Shown: positions 1-10,175 of the stretch, in pieces
How positions within the stretch are numbered: the stretch's first letter is position 1
Layout: the number at the start of each line of letters is the position of its first letter
Assembly: GCA_030765045.1 (NCBI GenBank)
Contig: CM060964.1
Span: forward strand, 153,498,990-153,562,989
Length of the DNA stretch: 64,000 nt
Reading direction: 5' to 3'
Source of the DNA: Tenodera sinensis
Lineage: Eukaryota; Arthropoda; Insecta; Mantodea; Mantidae
The notes under the pieces: model-generated
What the model saw: the letters and a program-made list of their open reading frames with translations, nothing else
Database searches by the model: none
Told to the model about the DNA's origin: nothing
Made by a program: the position numbers and the translations under genes

Positions 1-2
1 GT

Positions 3-1107
3 ATTTTCTGTGACCTAGCAAAGGCATTTGATTGTGTAAATCATAACATTCTGTTAGCAAAACTGGAATTCTATGGAATTGAAAATGAAAATTTAAGATG
101 GTTCATATCATACCTAAAGGAAAGAAAACAGAGCATTAAAGTAAACAGTGATACTGATAATGGAAAACAAACTTCAAATTGGAAATCAGTAGCACATGGA
201 GTACCCCAAGGTTCAGTATTAGGGCCTCTATTATTTCTGATCTATATAAATGACCTTTCACTTTATATAAAGAATATAGCAAGTTCTGTACTGTTTGCTG
301 ATGACACTAGTGTGCTGGTCACAAGCAAAAACTTAAATGAATGTATAATTAAATCAAATTATGTTTTGAACTGTATGTCCTACTGGTTTAAAGCCAACAA
401 AATATGTGTTAACCTAGATAAAACAAAAGTGATTAAATTCATAACTCATCAAACATCACACACTCCAATTGAAATAGGGATTACCAATATGTTATTAGAA
501 CAAATAGATAACGTCAAATTTCTGGGTCTTCAAGTTGACAAATATTTAGATTGGAAAGCTCACATTAAGTATATCTTACCCAAACTCAGTTCTGCCTGTT
601 ATGCTATCTGAGCGCTGGCAAATATTAGCTCCATAGATACACTCAAATTAGTTTACTATGCATATTTTAACTCTATAATGGAATACAGTATTTTATTTTG
701 GGGCAATTGAGTAGACAGTAAACAAATATTCCTCATACAAAAGAAGGTTATAAGAACTTATTTCCAACACGCGTAGGAGACACTCATGCAAAGATCTTTT
801 CAGAAGATTAAACATATTAACCTTACCCAGTATGTATATATTCTCGATGCTAAAATCCGTTATATGCAATTGATCCTTACTCACAACAAACAAAGAAATT
901 CATGGAATAAACACTAGACAGAAGAGTAATATCCATCATCCCAGTGCAAAACTTTCTTGCTTCCAGAAAGGTGTATATTATGAAACCATAAAAATATTTA
1001 ATGCCCTTCCTAATAACCTTAAGGAAAAACTTGACAATTTCAATGCTTTTAAAACAGCCGCTAAAGAGCTCAAAATCATTTTATTCTGTACAAGGTTATC
1101 TGAATAA
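3..1107 (+). pseudogene. Non-LTR retrotransposon reverse transcriptase (CR1/Jockey-type), 5'-truncated by the window edge
   Basis: The translation from base 3 gives RT motifs in order: DLAKAFDCVNH (first catalytic Asp), then a WFISYLKERKQ block, GVPQGSVLGPLLFLIYINDL, and LFADDTSVLV (catalytic YADD equivalent). After that come the NLDKTKVIKF thumb motif and a C-terminal FNALPNNLKEKL segment ending near 1107. The reading frame is open to a TGA at 609-611. The rest needs several stop codons and at least one frame change, so the copy is dead. In this family the protein copies element RNA into a nicked chromosomal target. The upstream endonuclease and ORF1 would lie left of the window. The exact clade (CR1, L2 or Jockey) cannot be fixed without a tree. 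Confidence 0.88.
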
Positions 1108-2345
1108 CCAATTATCCTATTAATTCCTATGTAGCTCAGTTTATCTGTATAAGATAATTTAAATGGCAAATTATCCTGTTAATCTTATATAGTTTTGTAA
1201 GTAGTTTCTAACTCATTTTATTGTGTACAAGATTATTTAAGTGACAAATTATTCCTGTTAAAGCTTATGTAGCTTTAAAAGTAGTTTCTAACTCATTTTA
1301 TTCTGTATAAGATTGTTTAAATGACAAATTATTCCTGTTAATGCTCATGTAGCTTTGTAAGTAACTTTTTTGTGACCTAAAGTTTAGTAACTTTATTCAT
1401 CCTTTTAGAACACATACATGTTGTTGGATATATCAGGTTACATAAAATGCTAAAGTAACTGTCTTAATGGTAAAAAAATCTTCAAAATCACAACTGCAGA
1501 TATTCATCTATGTCATAAAAAGCCCTCTCAATTAAGTAATTTTTTAAGCATGTATTAAACTTGGAACCAGTTGATTGTTTAATTGTGGTTAGCAGCTTAT
1601 TGTATAAAGTTTTCCCAATTACAAATGGATTTTTATCAAAGAATTTCTTACTCTTCACTTCCCTATACATATTCTCTTTAGTTCTTGTGCCATATTTACG
1701 TATACTGTTGTTACTCCTTATATTTGTAGTTCTTCTAACTAGTAAAATAACTCTAAAAATATATAATGCAACCACTGTAAGAATTCTTTCTTTTTTAAAA
1801 ATTTCTCTACATGAGTCCCTTGATTTTAGTGAACAAACAATCCTTACACACCTCTTCTGTAATACCAATAATCATTTTAAATTCTCTTTAGATGTTGAAC
1901 CCCATAATTCAATACCATAATTCAAATAAGAATGAATTATTCCATAATAAATCAATCTTATATTAGGTTTATCCAAATAGTATGCCACGTAATTTAATAG
2001 ATAAACCAAAGTTCCTAACTCATTGTATTCTGTATAAAATTATTTAAATGACAAATTATTTCTGTTAATGCTTGTGTAGCTTTGTAAGTAGTTTCTAACT
2101 CTTTTGTTCTGTGTAAGATTATTCAAATGACAAATTATTCCTGTTAATGCTTACGTAGCTTTGTAAGTAGTTTCTAACTCATTTTATTCTGTATAAGATT
2201 ATTTAAATGACAAATTATCCGAGTTAATGCTTATGTAACTTTGTAAGTAATTTTTAACTCATTTTATGCTGTATAAGGTAATCTAAATGACAAATCATCC
2301 TGTGAAAGCTTATGTAACTCTGTAAGTGATCTCTAGCTTCTTCAG
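1108..2345 (+). repeat. Tandem array of about 81-bp units in the LINE 3' region
   Basis: A unit with recurring blocks TGTAAGTAGTTTCTAACTC, TGTATAAGATTATTTAAATG and ACAAATTATTCCTGTTAATG repeats with about 81-bp spacing. There are roughly three to four copies at 1090-1363 and four at 2006-2340. The copies differ by point changes. The array starts directly after the RT reading frame and so looks like the 3' untranslated part of the LINE. It is interrupted at about 1364-2005 by an antisense LINE fragment. Confidence 0.8.
1364..2005 (-). pseudogene. C-terminal fragment of a second non-LTR RT, inserted antisense in the 81-bp array
   Basis: Read on the minus strand from about 1990 down to 1488, the sequence encodes the post-RT tail typical of CR1/Jockey elements: a YGIIHSYLNYGIELWGS block, then QKRCVRIVCSLKSRDSC, and a C-terminus ending in FYDIDEYLQL. 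One stop interrupts it near 1875. The tandem array resumes on the other side, which shows this piece is a later insertion. It is 5'-truncated, as is usual for LINE insertions. Confidence 0.75.
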
Positions 2346-2733
2346 TGACAAATCATTGTTAATCACCTCTGATGTCAGTGTGAAAGCTACTCAAGTGTAT
2401 ATGTATAGAACCAACTAAGAAAAAGGCGACATTCATTTCTAATTATATTATAACTGAATTATTATTATATTACAACTAAACAGTAGGATATGGCTGCAAA
2501 TGCCTAGTGTAAAGTTAACACAAAATTCAATTCTTATCTGACAAATTTCAGGCAAGCTTTGATTGTGTTTCCATTATCCCTTTTGCTGTTGTTTGTTTGT
2601 TTCTCTTTTGTTCCTGTATATAATGAGTTTTTGTGTGCTCATTCTGTATATTTATTGACAATGTTTTGTACATCACAATTGACATGTTCGATGTTCATGA
2701 GCCTCCATGGCTACTTGTGAACTCGCTGAACGC

Positions 2734-2756
2734 AATCTAATCTAATCTAATCTAAA
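2734..2756 (+). repeat. Short 3'-terminal AATCT repeat of the LINE
   Basis: Four tandem copies of AATCT/TAATC follow a short unique 3' end. CR1-like and related LINEs commonly end in short tandem repeats instead of poly(A), so this probably marks the 3' boundary of the element that begins left of base 1. Confidence 0.5.
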
Positions 2757-3451
2757 GGTTGTATTGCAGGCCAGTCCTAGCAAACTGAACTAAACTAACT
2801 TGAGTAAGCCTACAAGATGAATAACTTGAATAACTTTAAGCTCAAAGCTCAAAGCATTGTGACTGACTGTAGAATTACCTTTATCTGTGGTGATGATGGT
2901 TATGCTCTTATCACTGTTTAAGCTGGGCAAAATATCTATCCACTGTACTTTATTCCATCACTGTGTTGCCCAGCATTGCACTTGGTTGCATCAAGACCTC
3001 ATTGAAATCCACAAACATTGACATAATTTTATTAGGGAGGTAGGAGCCTTGAAACTCTACAGTAATTGGCATTCTGCACACCAGAACATAAAATCAAAGT
3101 CACTGAAAAGCACCATTCATGCAACAAGTGTTAAGAGGATAGCCTGTTTACCCAAATGGAGCAATAAGAATAAACAGCTGTGCCCCCAAATTACATATAT
3201 AAATCATTATAACCAGGCATGTTGTAAGAGCTGAGTTGCAACCTTTTAATACACCAGTGCAAATGGATACAACAGCTGCATATAAAACCTCTGCTAATGT
3301 TATCTTGGTTACACTACATACCACAGTCTGGAACACATTAACACTGACTTTGAAAGCCTTTGCAGCTTGATAATAGTGAATTACAAGTAAACTATGTAAA
3401 AAGTATAATACTTAAATTACCTTGATAACCTTGAACATAACCATACTGTAT
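2757..3451. other. No recognisable gene
   Basis: Only short unconvincing frames are present. The interval lies in the intron (or flank) preceding the nrf-6-like exon at 3889. I see no repeat structure or splice-bounded conserved peptide in it. Confidence 0.5.
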
Positions 3452-3804
3452 TTCTAAAAGAGTCTTCCGGGCTGATTTGCCGTGGTCTGCTGGAGTAACT
3501 TGGTCCAGACGTTTTGTCCACTACTGCGGTGGACATCATCGGTGGTGTGGTCGAAGTCTTCTTGGTGAAGGTACAGTTGCGTCTGAGGCGTTGACTGTCT
3601 GGGATGCGGAATTTATACACAGAGAAGACCCCTCTGTGTATAAATTCCAGACTCCAGACAGTCAACGCCTCAGACGCAACTGTACCTTCACCAAGAAGAC
3701 TTCGACCACGCCACCGATGATGTCCACCGCAGTAGTGGACGAAACGTCTGGACCAAGTTACTCCAGCAGACCACGGCAAATCAGCCCGGAAGACTCTTTT
3801 AGAA
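3452..3804. mobile_element. Foldback (long inverted repeat) element, 353 bp
   Basis: Two arms of about 175 bp (3452-3627 and 3629-3804) are near-perfect reverse complements centred at about 3628, with almost no loop. Both ends read TTCTAAAAGAGTCTTCC towards the centre. Each arm gives a long open frame on either strand with a CGGTGGACATCATCGG core, which is a by-product of the symmetry. No target duplication was clear. It looks like a foldback MITE. The right end lies 84 bp upstream of the exon acceptor at 3889, so a transcript hairpin there could affect splicing (inference). Confidence 0.85.
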
Positions 3805-3888
3805 TTTTGAACGCCGGCCGTGAAAGCCTATGCCTACTCATACTGTATTTGTTTGTTAATTTCTTGTATTTAATTACCTGTGTTGCAG

Positions 3889-4031
3889 ATTTCTACCAAA
3901 AGCTGTTCTCTTGTCGAATGTTTGTAGTACTGAGTCGTCTCACTTACGGTGCTTACTTGGTTCATGCCATTGGGCAGCTATATGATCAGGGTAGTCTAAG
4001 ACAGCCACGATATCTCTCAGCTTACATTGGT
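3889..4031 (+). CDS. nrf-6: nrf-6-like membrane acyltransferase, penultimate exon
   Basis: The exon follows a good acceptor (TGTTGCAG) and ends at a consensus donor (GTAAGT at 4032). Its peptide starts with FYQKLFSCRMFVVLSRLTYG and continues AYLVHAIGQLYDQGS, then RQPRYLSAYIG. The SRLTYGAYLVH block with its histidine is characteristic of the acyltransferase-3 domain near the C-terminus of 'nose resistant to fluoxetine 6' proteins, multi-pass membrane proteins of insects and nematodes. The exon starts in mid-codon and ends at a codon boundary, so the next intron is phase 0, which matches the last exon at 18341. Upstream exons (NRF domain and earlier transmembrane segments) are outside the window. 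The exact substrate of this paralogue is unknown. Confidence 0.85.
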
Positions 4032-4817
4032 GTAAGTAGAAATAGATATTTCAGGTGTATTGTTAACACATTTTTATTTTATTGGTGATTTCTGTAACAC
4101 CTTAAAAGGGAAGAAATGCATCTTGACCCTATTGCACTGCTGGAGATAGAATAATCTTTGTATAAAATACCTATGTGATGAAATACATGTGTGTACATTA
4201 TGCTAATATAAGAGTATAAGTATCACATAAAGTTATGCTTCAACTTATTTGAGGGTTGTGACTGGCATTGGGCTGCAACTCTTATCATATGCTAGTCTAG
4301 ATACTTACCCATAGCATCCTCTATCATCCTATTGTCCTTCTCCATTCACCAGTCTAGCTGTTCTTCTTGCTGATCTAGGCATTATTCAACCACATTCATT
4401 TTATCTCCTGTGCCAAATTTACTTTCTTTTAAATCCTTTGTAAAGACATCCTTCAGGACCTTTACTGTTGCATTTATCCCATACTTTAGAGAATTGAGTC
4501 AAGCCTGAGTTTGAACTTCATTCTCTCCATTTTACTATTCATTTCTTCTGTCACACTATTCATTTCCATTCCTATCTTCTCCATTTTAGATTTCATTTCC
4601 TTTGCTTAACTTCCCATGTTATTCATTCCAGAATTTACACCCTTTCATTTCACTTCTCAGCTCCTCAATTTCAGATTTTATTTCTATATCCATTTTTTAC
4701 ACTCCAGCTAATAACACCATTCAACAAAATTTTGTTTAAGTTAATTTTTTTGTTGTTTCTGGTGCAGTGTGCTTCAAAGCACTATGTAGACACAATTTTG
4801 TATATGGGAAATTGGTT

Positions 4818-6282
4818 TTAGGGAAATGGCATTAAATTTCTTAATTTTAGGAAAATGCATTTATTTAGAACAATGAATGCTCGTTTATATATACCACTCT
4901 CTCTGATCAATCGCCCAATACAATCACCAAACATATGCTCATTATACTGTCCCTGGAACCTTATTTCAAACAATTGTAAGTCCAGATGGAATCTTTTGCC
5001 CTGTTCCTCTGAATATGCATCCATATGGGACTTGAAAACACCCAGATGCGAGTGAAGTACATGCAGCTTTAGAGACATTCTGCACCCCATTGATTTGTAG
5101 CTCTTCAATAGACCCTCTACCACATCCCTGTAATTGTCCATTCTGTGATTACCTAGGAAATCATTCACAACATCCCCAAAGCTCTTCCAGGCCTTTCTTT
5201 GACCTGGTAGAAGCTTGCTGATGAACGTGTCATCATGAAATAACTTTTTCACTTGGGGGCCCACAAAAATTCCATCCTTTATCTTAGCTTCTGATAGTTT
5301 GGGGAACACATTCTAAAAGTACTTCATTGCATCTAATGTTGAATCTAATGCCTTTACAAATTGCTTAATGAGTCCAAGCTTAATATGGAGGGGAGGCATT
5401 AGTATCTTTTCCTGCTTGACAAGGGGCTCCCACTTCACATTTTTCTGGCCAACCACAAACTCTGACCTCAATGGCCACTTAACAGTCTAAAAATGTCTGC
5501 CTGTATCCCTGCTATCCCAAAGACAAAGAAAGCAGGAATTCTTTGCGTTTCCTCCTTGTAATCCCATAAAAAATGCAATAACTTTTGAAATCACCAATTA
5601 CTCGTACATTCCACTGATATTCAGCATATTTTACCACCAGAGGGAGATGATGAACACTTGAGTATTCTTCCTTTATGTGAGTTGAATGAGTGATTGGAAT
5701 TGAGGGATACTTGTTTCCATTATGGAGGAAAACAGCTTTCAGACTCTTGCAGGAGCTATCAATGAAGAGTTACCAGTCCTTTGGATCATAGTTAAACCCT
5801 ACTTGTTTGAAAAGGCCTGGCACATTGCGGCAGTAGCACAACTTGTCTGTCAGAGTGAAGTATTGTGAAGAAGGTTCATAGTGTTTCCTTTGTCTGGATA
5901 TCTTGCAAGTCTTACTCAATAGGTTCCACTGCTTTAGTAGCCATGATAGAACTTCTACTTTGGATTTTGTAAGCCCTAGATCCCTGATCAAGTCATTCAG
6001 CTCATTTTTTGTGCGGTAGTGAGGTGTAGCATCTTCATCCTCTGAGAAGACTTCTTCATGGTCAATTTCGGTATTTGATTCACTAGTGTCACACTCTTTT
6101 GGTACTGGAGGAGGAGGAATAGGAAGTTCCTCATTGTGGAATGGGCCTAAGAGATGATGGCAAGTCTGGATATGAAAAAACATTGGTTTTCTTACACCTC
6201 TTGTGCTGAGAGAAGTCAGTAACACAGAAATAGCAGTTGGAGAGGTGATCTGTTGGTTCTTGCTAAATTCTAGGTACATCAA
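4818..6282 (-). pseudogene. Degenerate copy of a conserved, high-copy insect repeat-family protein (function unknown)
   Basis: Read on the minus strand, successive frames give an N-terminal piece at 6282-5770 with GRVRKPMFFH-like and acidic segments. Then come LFIDSSCKSLKAVFLHNGNK, YPSIPITHSTHIKEEY and RVIGDFKSYCIFYG. Next are a WDSRDTGRHF block, MPPLHIKLGLIKQFVKALDS, FPKLSEAKIKDGIFVGPQ and a C-terminal SLKLHVLHSHLGVF...YSEEQGKRFH segment. I recognise this order of blocks as an uncharacterised family found in very many copies in arthropods. This copy is broken by stops (for example after GRHF and after DAMKYF) and by frame changes near 5770 and 5540. The FIDSS, GDFK and EEQGKRFH motifs could be acidic residues of an RNase-H/DDE fold. 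That is inference only. Confidence 0.7.
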
Positions 6283-6589
6283 ATTTCATTTATCTATTTT
6301 CTCCTCCATATCAGGCCTCAAGAGTGGATCTGCAACACCCACTTACAACATGTGGTGTGCAGTTCTTGTCTTAGTCTCCCACAGGTATACCAAAATAACA
6401 CCTTTATGCTAAGCAGAATTTATTAGCATCCTTTATTCTATGTTTTACTGCTTCAGACCTCAGGAAGATGCCACACACATAACAAAACAGTCTGGATTAT
6501 GCTTATAACAATGGGAAGATGCCATTATTGATCAATAATGTCAATATGAAACAGTAAAACAGAGTGGAACCATTATTCACCTCATATAT

Positions 6590-7351
6590 TGTACTGTCTA
6601 CTGGGATGTGCAGAACCATAACTTATAAGCGTCTCACAATCCACTGAAACAGCTTAATATGATTCTTAAATAGGAAAAGGGTGAATGCAGTTAGGATGCG
6701 TGGATATTTTGAAATGAATGTTACACTGAAACATGGCAAGCAAAGCTTGTCTTTATTGTAAGCAACTTAAACATTACAAATAGAGCTTCACTCTTTGCCT
6801 TATAAATCCAGAATCCACTCACCACCACTTCGAGTCTTTACACAAGATACAACTTTTGAAAATGTATTTTCCTTCCACTATCAAGTCTTGTTGTTCATTC
6901 CGAAACCCCTGCCATGCTGAAAGATATTGCTAGGAAGATCTTTACACACATCAAAACACCCAAAGGTATTAAAGTCTCTATGTACCGAAACAAAGTTGAT
7001 GGTAAATTTAGAAAAATCTATGGTATGTGTTAAACATAATGGCTCCCCGACTGGTCATGCCATTTGAATAAGCTGCGTCAAACATCCTGCTTCCTTGAAA
7101 TCAAAACCCAGAAGAAACACGCCGAGTCTGTCATAGGCCTGTTTCCCTCGATGTTGAATTCCAGGCGATATGCATGTGCAGCTCGTTCTGCCAGCTGCTA
7201 AGTCAGGGCAGCTAATTCAGAGGCTGACTATGCGAGCGCCATCTATCTTCAGCACCTTGAGGTAATGGCACACTGGTTCATTTTGAGGACTGATGTAGGA
7301 GCAACTAAGCTGATTGTGGATATTTTAGACTTGGAGCCATATAACGACTCA
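6590..7351 (-). repeat. LTR (3' LTR of the minus-strand element)
   Basis: Direct repeat of 9409-10171. On the + strand it runs from TGTACTGTCTACTGG to TATATAACGACTCA. Confidence 0.85.
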
Positions 7352-7360
7352 ATGGTCCAG

Positions 7361-7378
7361 CCCCCCCTCCCCCCACCC
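7361..7378 (-). other. Polypurine tract of the LTR element
   Basis: On the minus strand this reads as an almost unbroken run of G (AGGGTGGGGGGAGGGGGG), nine bases before the 3' LTR begins. That is the expected place for plus-strand DNA priming. Confidence 0.7.
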
Positions 7379-7930
7379 TGGCGAAACTGGCCAGCAGGAC
7401 AGCAACCCCAGCTGAAAGAAGTTCTTGAAGACCAGGCCCGGACAGAAAAAAAAATCAACTATAGTGTTAACCAGAGAGGCATTGCAAAGTAAAGGAAGAG
7501 GGAGATAAACACAGCAGGAAAACATTTCAGATACAATCAAAGTGGTTGTAAACCAAATTTAGGGAAAAACTTTAAAGTACTATAAATAATATTCTGAAAA
7601 AAATATTGATTAAAAATATACAATACCAGAGCAAGTTATAAATTTAGACATTTACCATTAAGAGGCAAAATATTTTGAGTTTGCTCTGTAACAAGATACA
7701 AATACAATTCTTTATATTTGAGCAAACTTGTATAACTCAAGCTGAAAACAGCACAAAAGTAAATATACTATAAATATGTGTAAACTATACATACAAAGAA
7801 TAATGTTTGTACAAAATTTAAAGAAAGTGTAATACAACATGAAATTGCAAAATACAAGGTGTAAGGAAAATATACAATTAAACAAAAAACTATCAACAAG
7901 TACAAGAAATGTAGGCAAGAGGAATAAAGT

Positions 7931-8416
7931 GAAGAAGAAGAAGAAGAAGAAGGAGAAGAAGAAGAAGAAGAAGAAGAAGAAGAAGAAGAAGAAGAAGAAG
8001 AAGAAGAAGAAGAAGAAGAAGAAGAAGAAGAAGAAGAAGAAGAAGAAGAAGAAGAAGAAGAAGAAGAAGAAGAAGAAGAAGAAGAAGAAGAAGAAGAAGA
8101 AGAAGAAGAAGAAGAAGAAGAAGAAGAAGAAGAAGAAGAAGAAGAAGAAGAAGAAGAAGAAGAAGAAGAAGAAGAAGAAGAAGAAGAAGAAGAAGAAGAA
8201 GAAGAAGAAGAAGAAGAAGAAGAAGAAGAAGAAGAAGAAGAAGAAGAAGAAGAAGAAGAAGAAGAAGAAGAAGAAGAAGAAGAAGAAGAAGAAGAAGAAG
8301 AAGAAGAAGAAGAAGAAGAAGAAGAAGAAGAAGAAGAAGAAGAAGAAGAAGAAGAAGAAGAAGAAGAAGAAGAAGAAGAAGAAGAAGAAGAAGAAGAAGA
8401 AGAAGAAGAAGAAGAA
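7931..8416 (+). repeat. (GAA)n microsatellite, about 486 bp
   Basis: About 160 GAA units, pure except for one GGA interruption near 7950. It lies inside the LTR element. Frames read through it are poly-Lys/Arg/Glu or poly-Ser/Leu/Phe artefacts, not genes. Long GAA/TTC tracts can form triplexes. Confidence 0.98.
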
Positions 8417-8699
8417 AGGATAACAAGGGAAAGGAAGATGAGAAGAAAAGGGAAAAAAATGAAAAGGAAGGGAACAAAGCATAGACTAACGTGTGGATCC
8501 ACACAAAACAACACAACACATGACAACATGAAACTCAAGGGTCAAAATACAGAAAATGGTATAATACAGAATCATTCCCTCAATCACTCATGCTACTGGT
8601 AGCTACTATCACACAAGAACAAAGATTAAACCCACACACAAAGAAAAAAAAAACACAAAAACCTACAGACACCCAAAATAGGAGAGGCAAAAAATTGGC

Positions 8700-9240
8700 A
8701 TCATTCATACTGGTTTAAAGTGTGTTGGTGGTAGAGATTGTACTTTAGAAATTGGAACGTTACATGAGTCTACTGGTGTCTGAACTGAGTGTGTAAAAGT
8801 AAGTCCTTCGTCTGTCAAATTAGATGCACCATTATTTAAATCAGGTTAACTGGCCAATGTAGAAGTGCCTGAAAGTTTAAGTAATTCATTAAACTGTTGA
8901 TGCAACTGATTTAACTCTGACGTTTGTTGTCACATTGGCGCATAAGAAATTAACACCTATAAACAATTTATATAATGTCCTACATGTGCTTTATAATGGT
9001 GTAACATGGCAGAGGACAATGAAACACCTTGTTCTATTTTAAAGTTTGTAAATTCCTGCAATTGAAAACAAATATCTTGCACAGCATTTTCCAAATCCCT
9101 GGAAGAAAAATGAGAAAGAGATACTTCCCTATCAGTATGTTCTTTAAGTAAACGTACAATATCAAGTAAAGTTTTAGAACTACCATAAGAAACATTCTGA
9201 ACTTTCAACAAAAGTTCTAATTCGTTTTTTCATAAAAGTT
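8700..9240 (-). pseudogene. Gag-like frame inside the LTR element, degenerate
   Basis: On the minus strand a frame gives LLKVQNVSYGSSKTLLDIVR, then LLKEHTDREVSLSHFSSRDL and QDICFQLQEFTNFK. After a stop at 8957 it continues with QTSELNQLHQQFNELLKLSG and FTHSVQTPVDSCNVPISKV. The helix-rich first part and the position just inside the 5' LTR suggest the remains of a gag gene. No zinc knuckle is visible and I cannot assign a family. It could also be fortuitous. Confidence 0.4.
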
Positions 9241-9391
9241 ATAAGTTGGACGGTGACAAAATAGTAGAAGAATATAAAATAACACAAACAGAATTGAAAG
9301 TACAAAACAAAATGTTAATAGAGTGTTTCCAAGTAATAAACTACAATTCACACATAAAAGGTGAGCAAAATGGACTCAAAGTGCTACGCAT

Positions 9392-9401
9392 TCTGCTACC
9401 A
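9392..9401 (-). other. Primer-binding site complementary to initiator tRNA-Met
   Basis: On the minus strand the bases are TGGTAGCAGA. They complement the 3' end (TCTGCTACCA) of animal initiator tRNA-Met over ten bases, seven bases inside the 5' LTR. This fixes the orientation of the element. Confidence 0.75.
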
Positions 9402-9408
9402 TTTCTCT

Positions 9409-10171
9409 TGCACTGTCTACTGGGGTATGCAGAACCATAGCTTATAAAGGTCTCACAATCCACTGAAACAGCTTAATATGTTTTTTAAATAGGAAAAGGG
9501 CAAATGCAATTAGGATGTGTGGATATTTTGAAATGAATGTCACACTGAGAAATGACAAGTAAAGCTTGCCTTTATTGTAAACAACTTAAACATTACAAAT
9601 AGAGCTTAACACCTTGCCTTATAAAACTAGCATCCACTCATCGCCACTTCGAGTCTTTACACAAGATACAACTTGAAAATGTATTTTCCTTCCACTATCA
9701 AGTCTTGTTATTTATTCTGAAACCCCTGACATGCTGAAAGATATTGCTAGGAAGAGCTTTACAATACCAAAACACCTAACAGTATTAATGTCTCTATGTA
9801 CCAAAAGAAAGCTGAAGGTAAATTTAGAAAAATCTATGGTGTGTGTTAAACATAACGCCTCCCCAACTGGTCATGCCATTTGAGTAAGCTGTGTCGAACA
9901 TCCTGCTTCCTTGAAATCACAACTCAGAAGAAACACGCCGAGTCTGTCACAGGCCTGGTTCCCTCGACGTTGAATTCCAAGCAATATGCATGCGCCGCTC
10001 ATTTGGCCAGCTGCCATGGGGGGGGGGGCAGCTGATTTGGAGGCTGACTACGTGAGCTCCATCTATCTTCAGCACCTCAAGGTAACAGCGCACTGGTTCA
10101 TTTTGAGGATTGATGTAGGAGCAACTAAGATGATTGTGGATATTTTAGATTTGGAGCTATATAATGGTTCA
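9409..10171 (-). repeat. LTR (5' LTR of the minus-strand element)
   Basis: Direct repeat of 6590-7351, starting TGCACTGTCTACTGG and ending TATATAATGGTTCA on the + strand. It carries a run of about 10 G at 10018-10028 that is absent from the partner. Confidence 0.85.
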
Positions 10172-10175
10172 ATAT

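Larger units (their letters stand above)
6590..10171 (-). mobile_element. Complete non-autonomous LTR retrotransposon (minus strand)
   Basis: Two direct repeats of about 762 bp (6590-7351 and 9409-10171) both start TG and end CA, and are flanked by the same 4 bp, ATAT (6586-6589 and 10172-10175). Read on the minus strand, a primer-binding site lies 7 nt inside the 5' LTR and a G-rich polypurine tract lies next to the 3' LTR. The ~2.06-kb interior encodes only a short gag-like frame and carries a long GAA/TTC array. No RT, integrase or RNase H is visible, so it must have moved with help from another element. The LTRs differ at many positions, so it is old. Confidence 0.85.

Noticed and set aside
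3417..3779. Two similar open frames on opposite strands through the foldback
   Set aside because: Both derive from the same inverted repeat and give the same peptide because the DNA is palindromic. The peptide has no known domain.
7712..8538. Long open frames of poly-Phe, poly-Ser, poly-Leu and poly-Lys on both strands
   Set aside because: They are translations of the GAA/TTC microsatellite.
6590..10171. The two 762-bp repeats as a simple segmental duplication
   Set aside because: TG/CA ends, flanking ATAT, primer site and polypurine tract together fit an LTR element much better.
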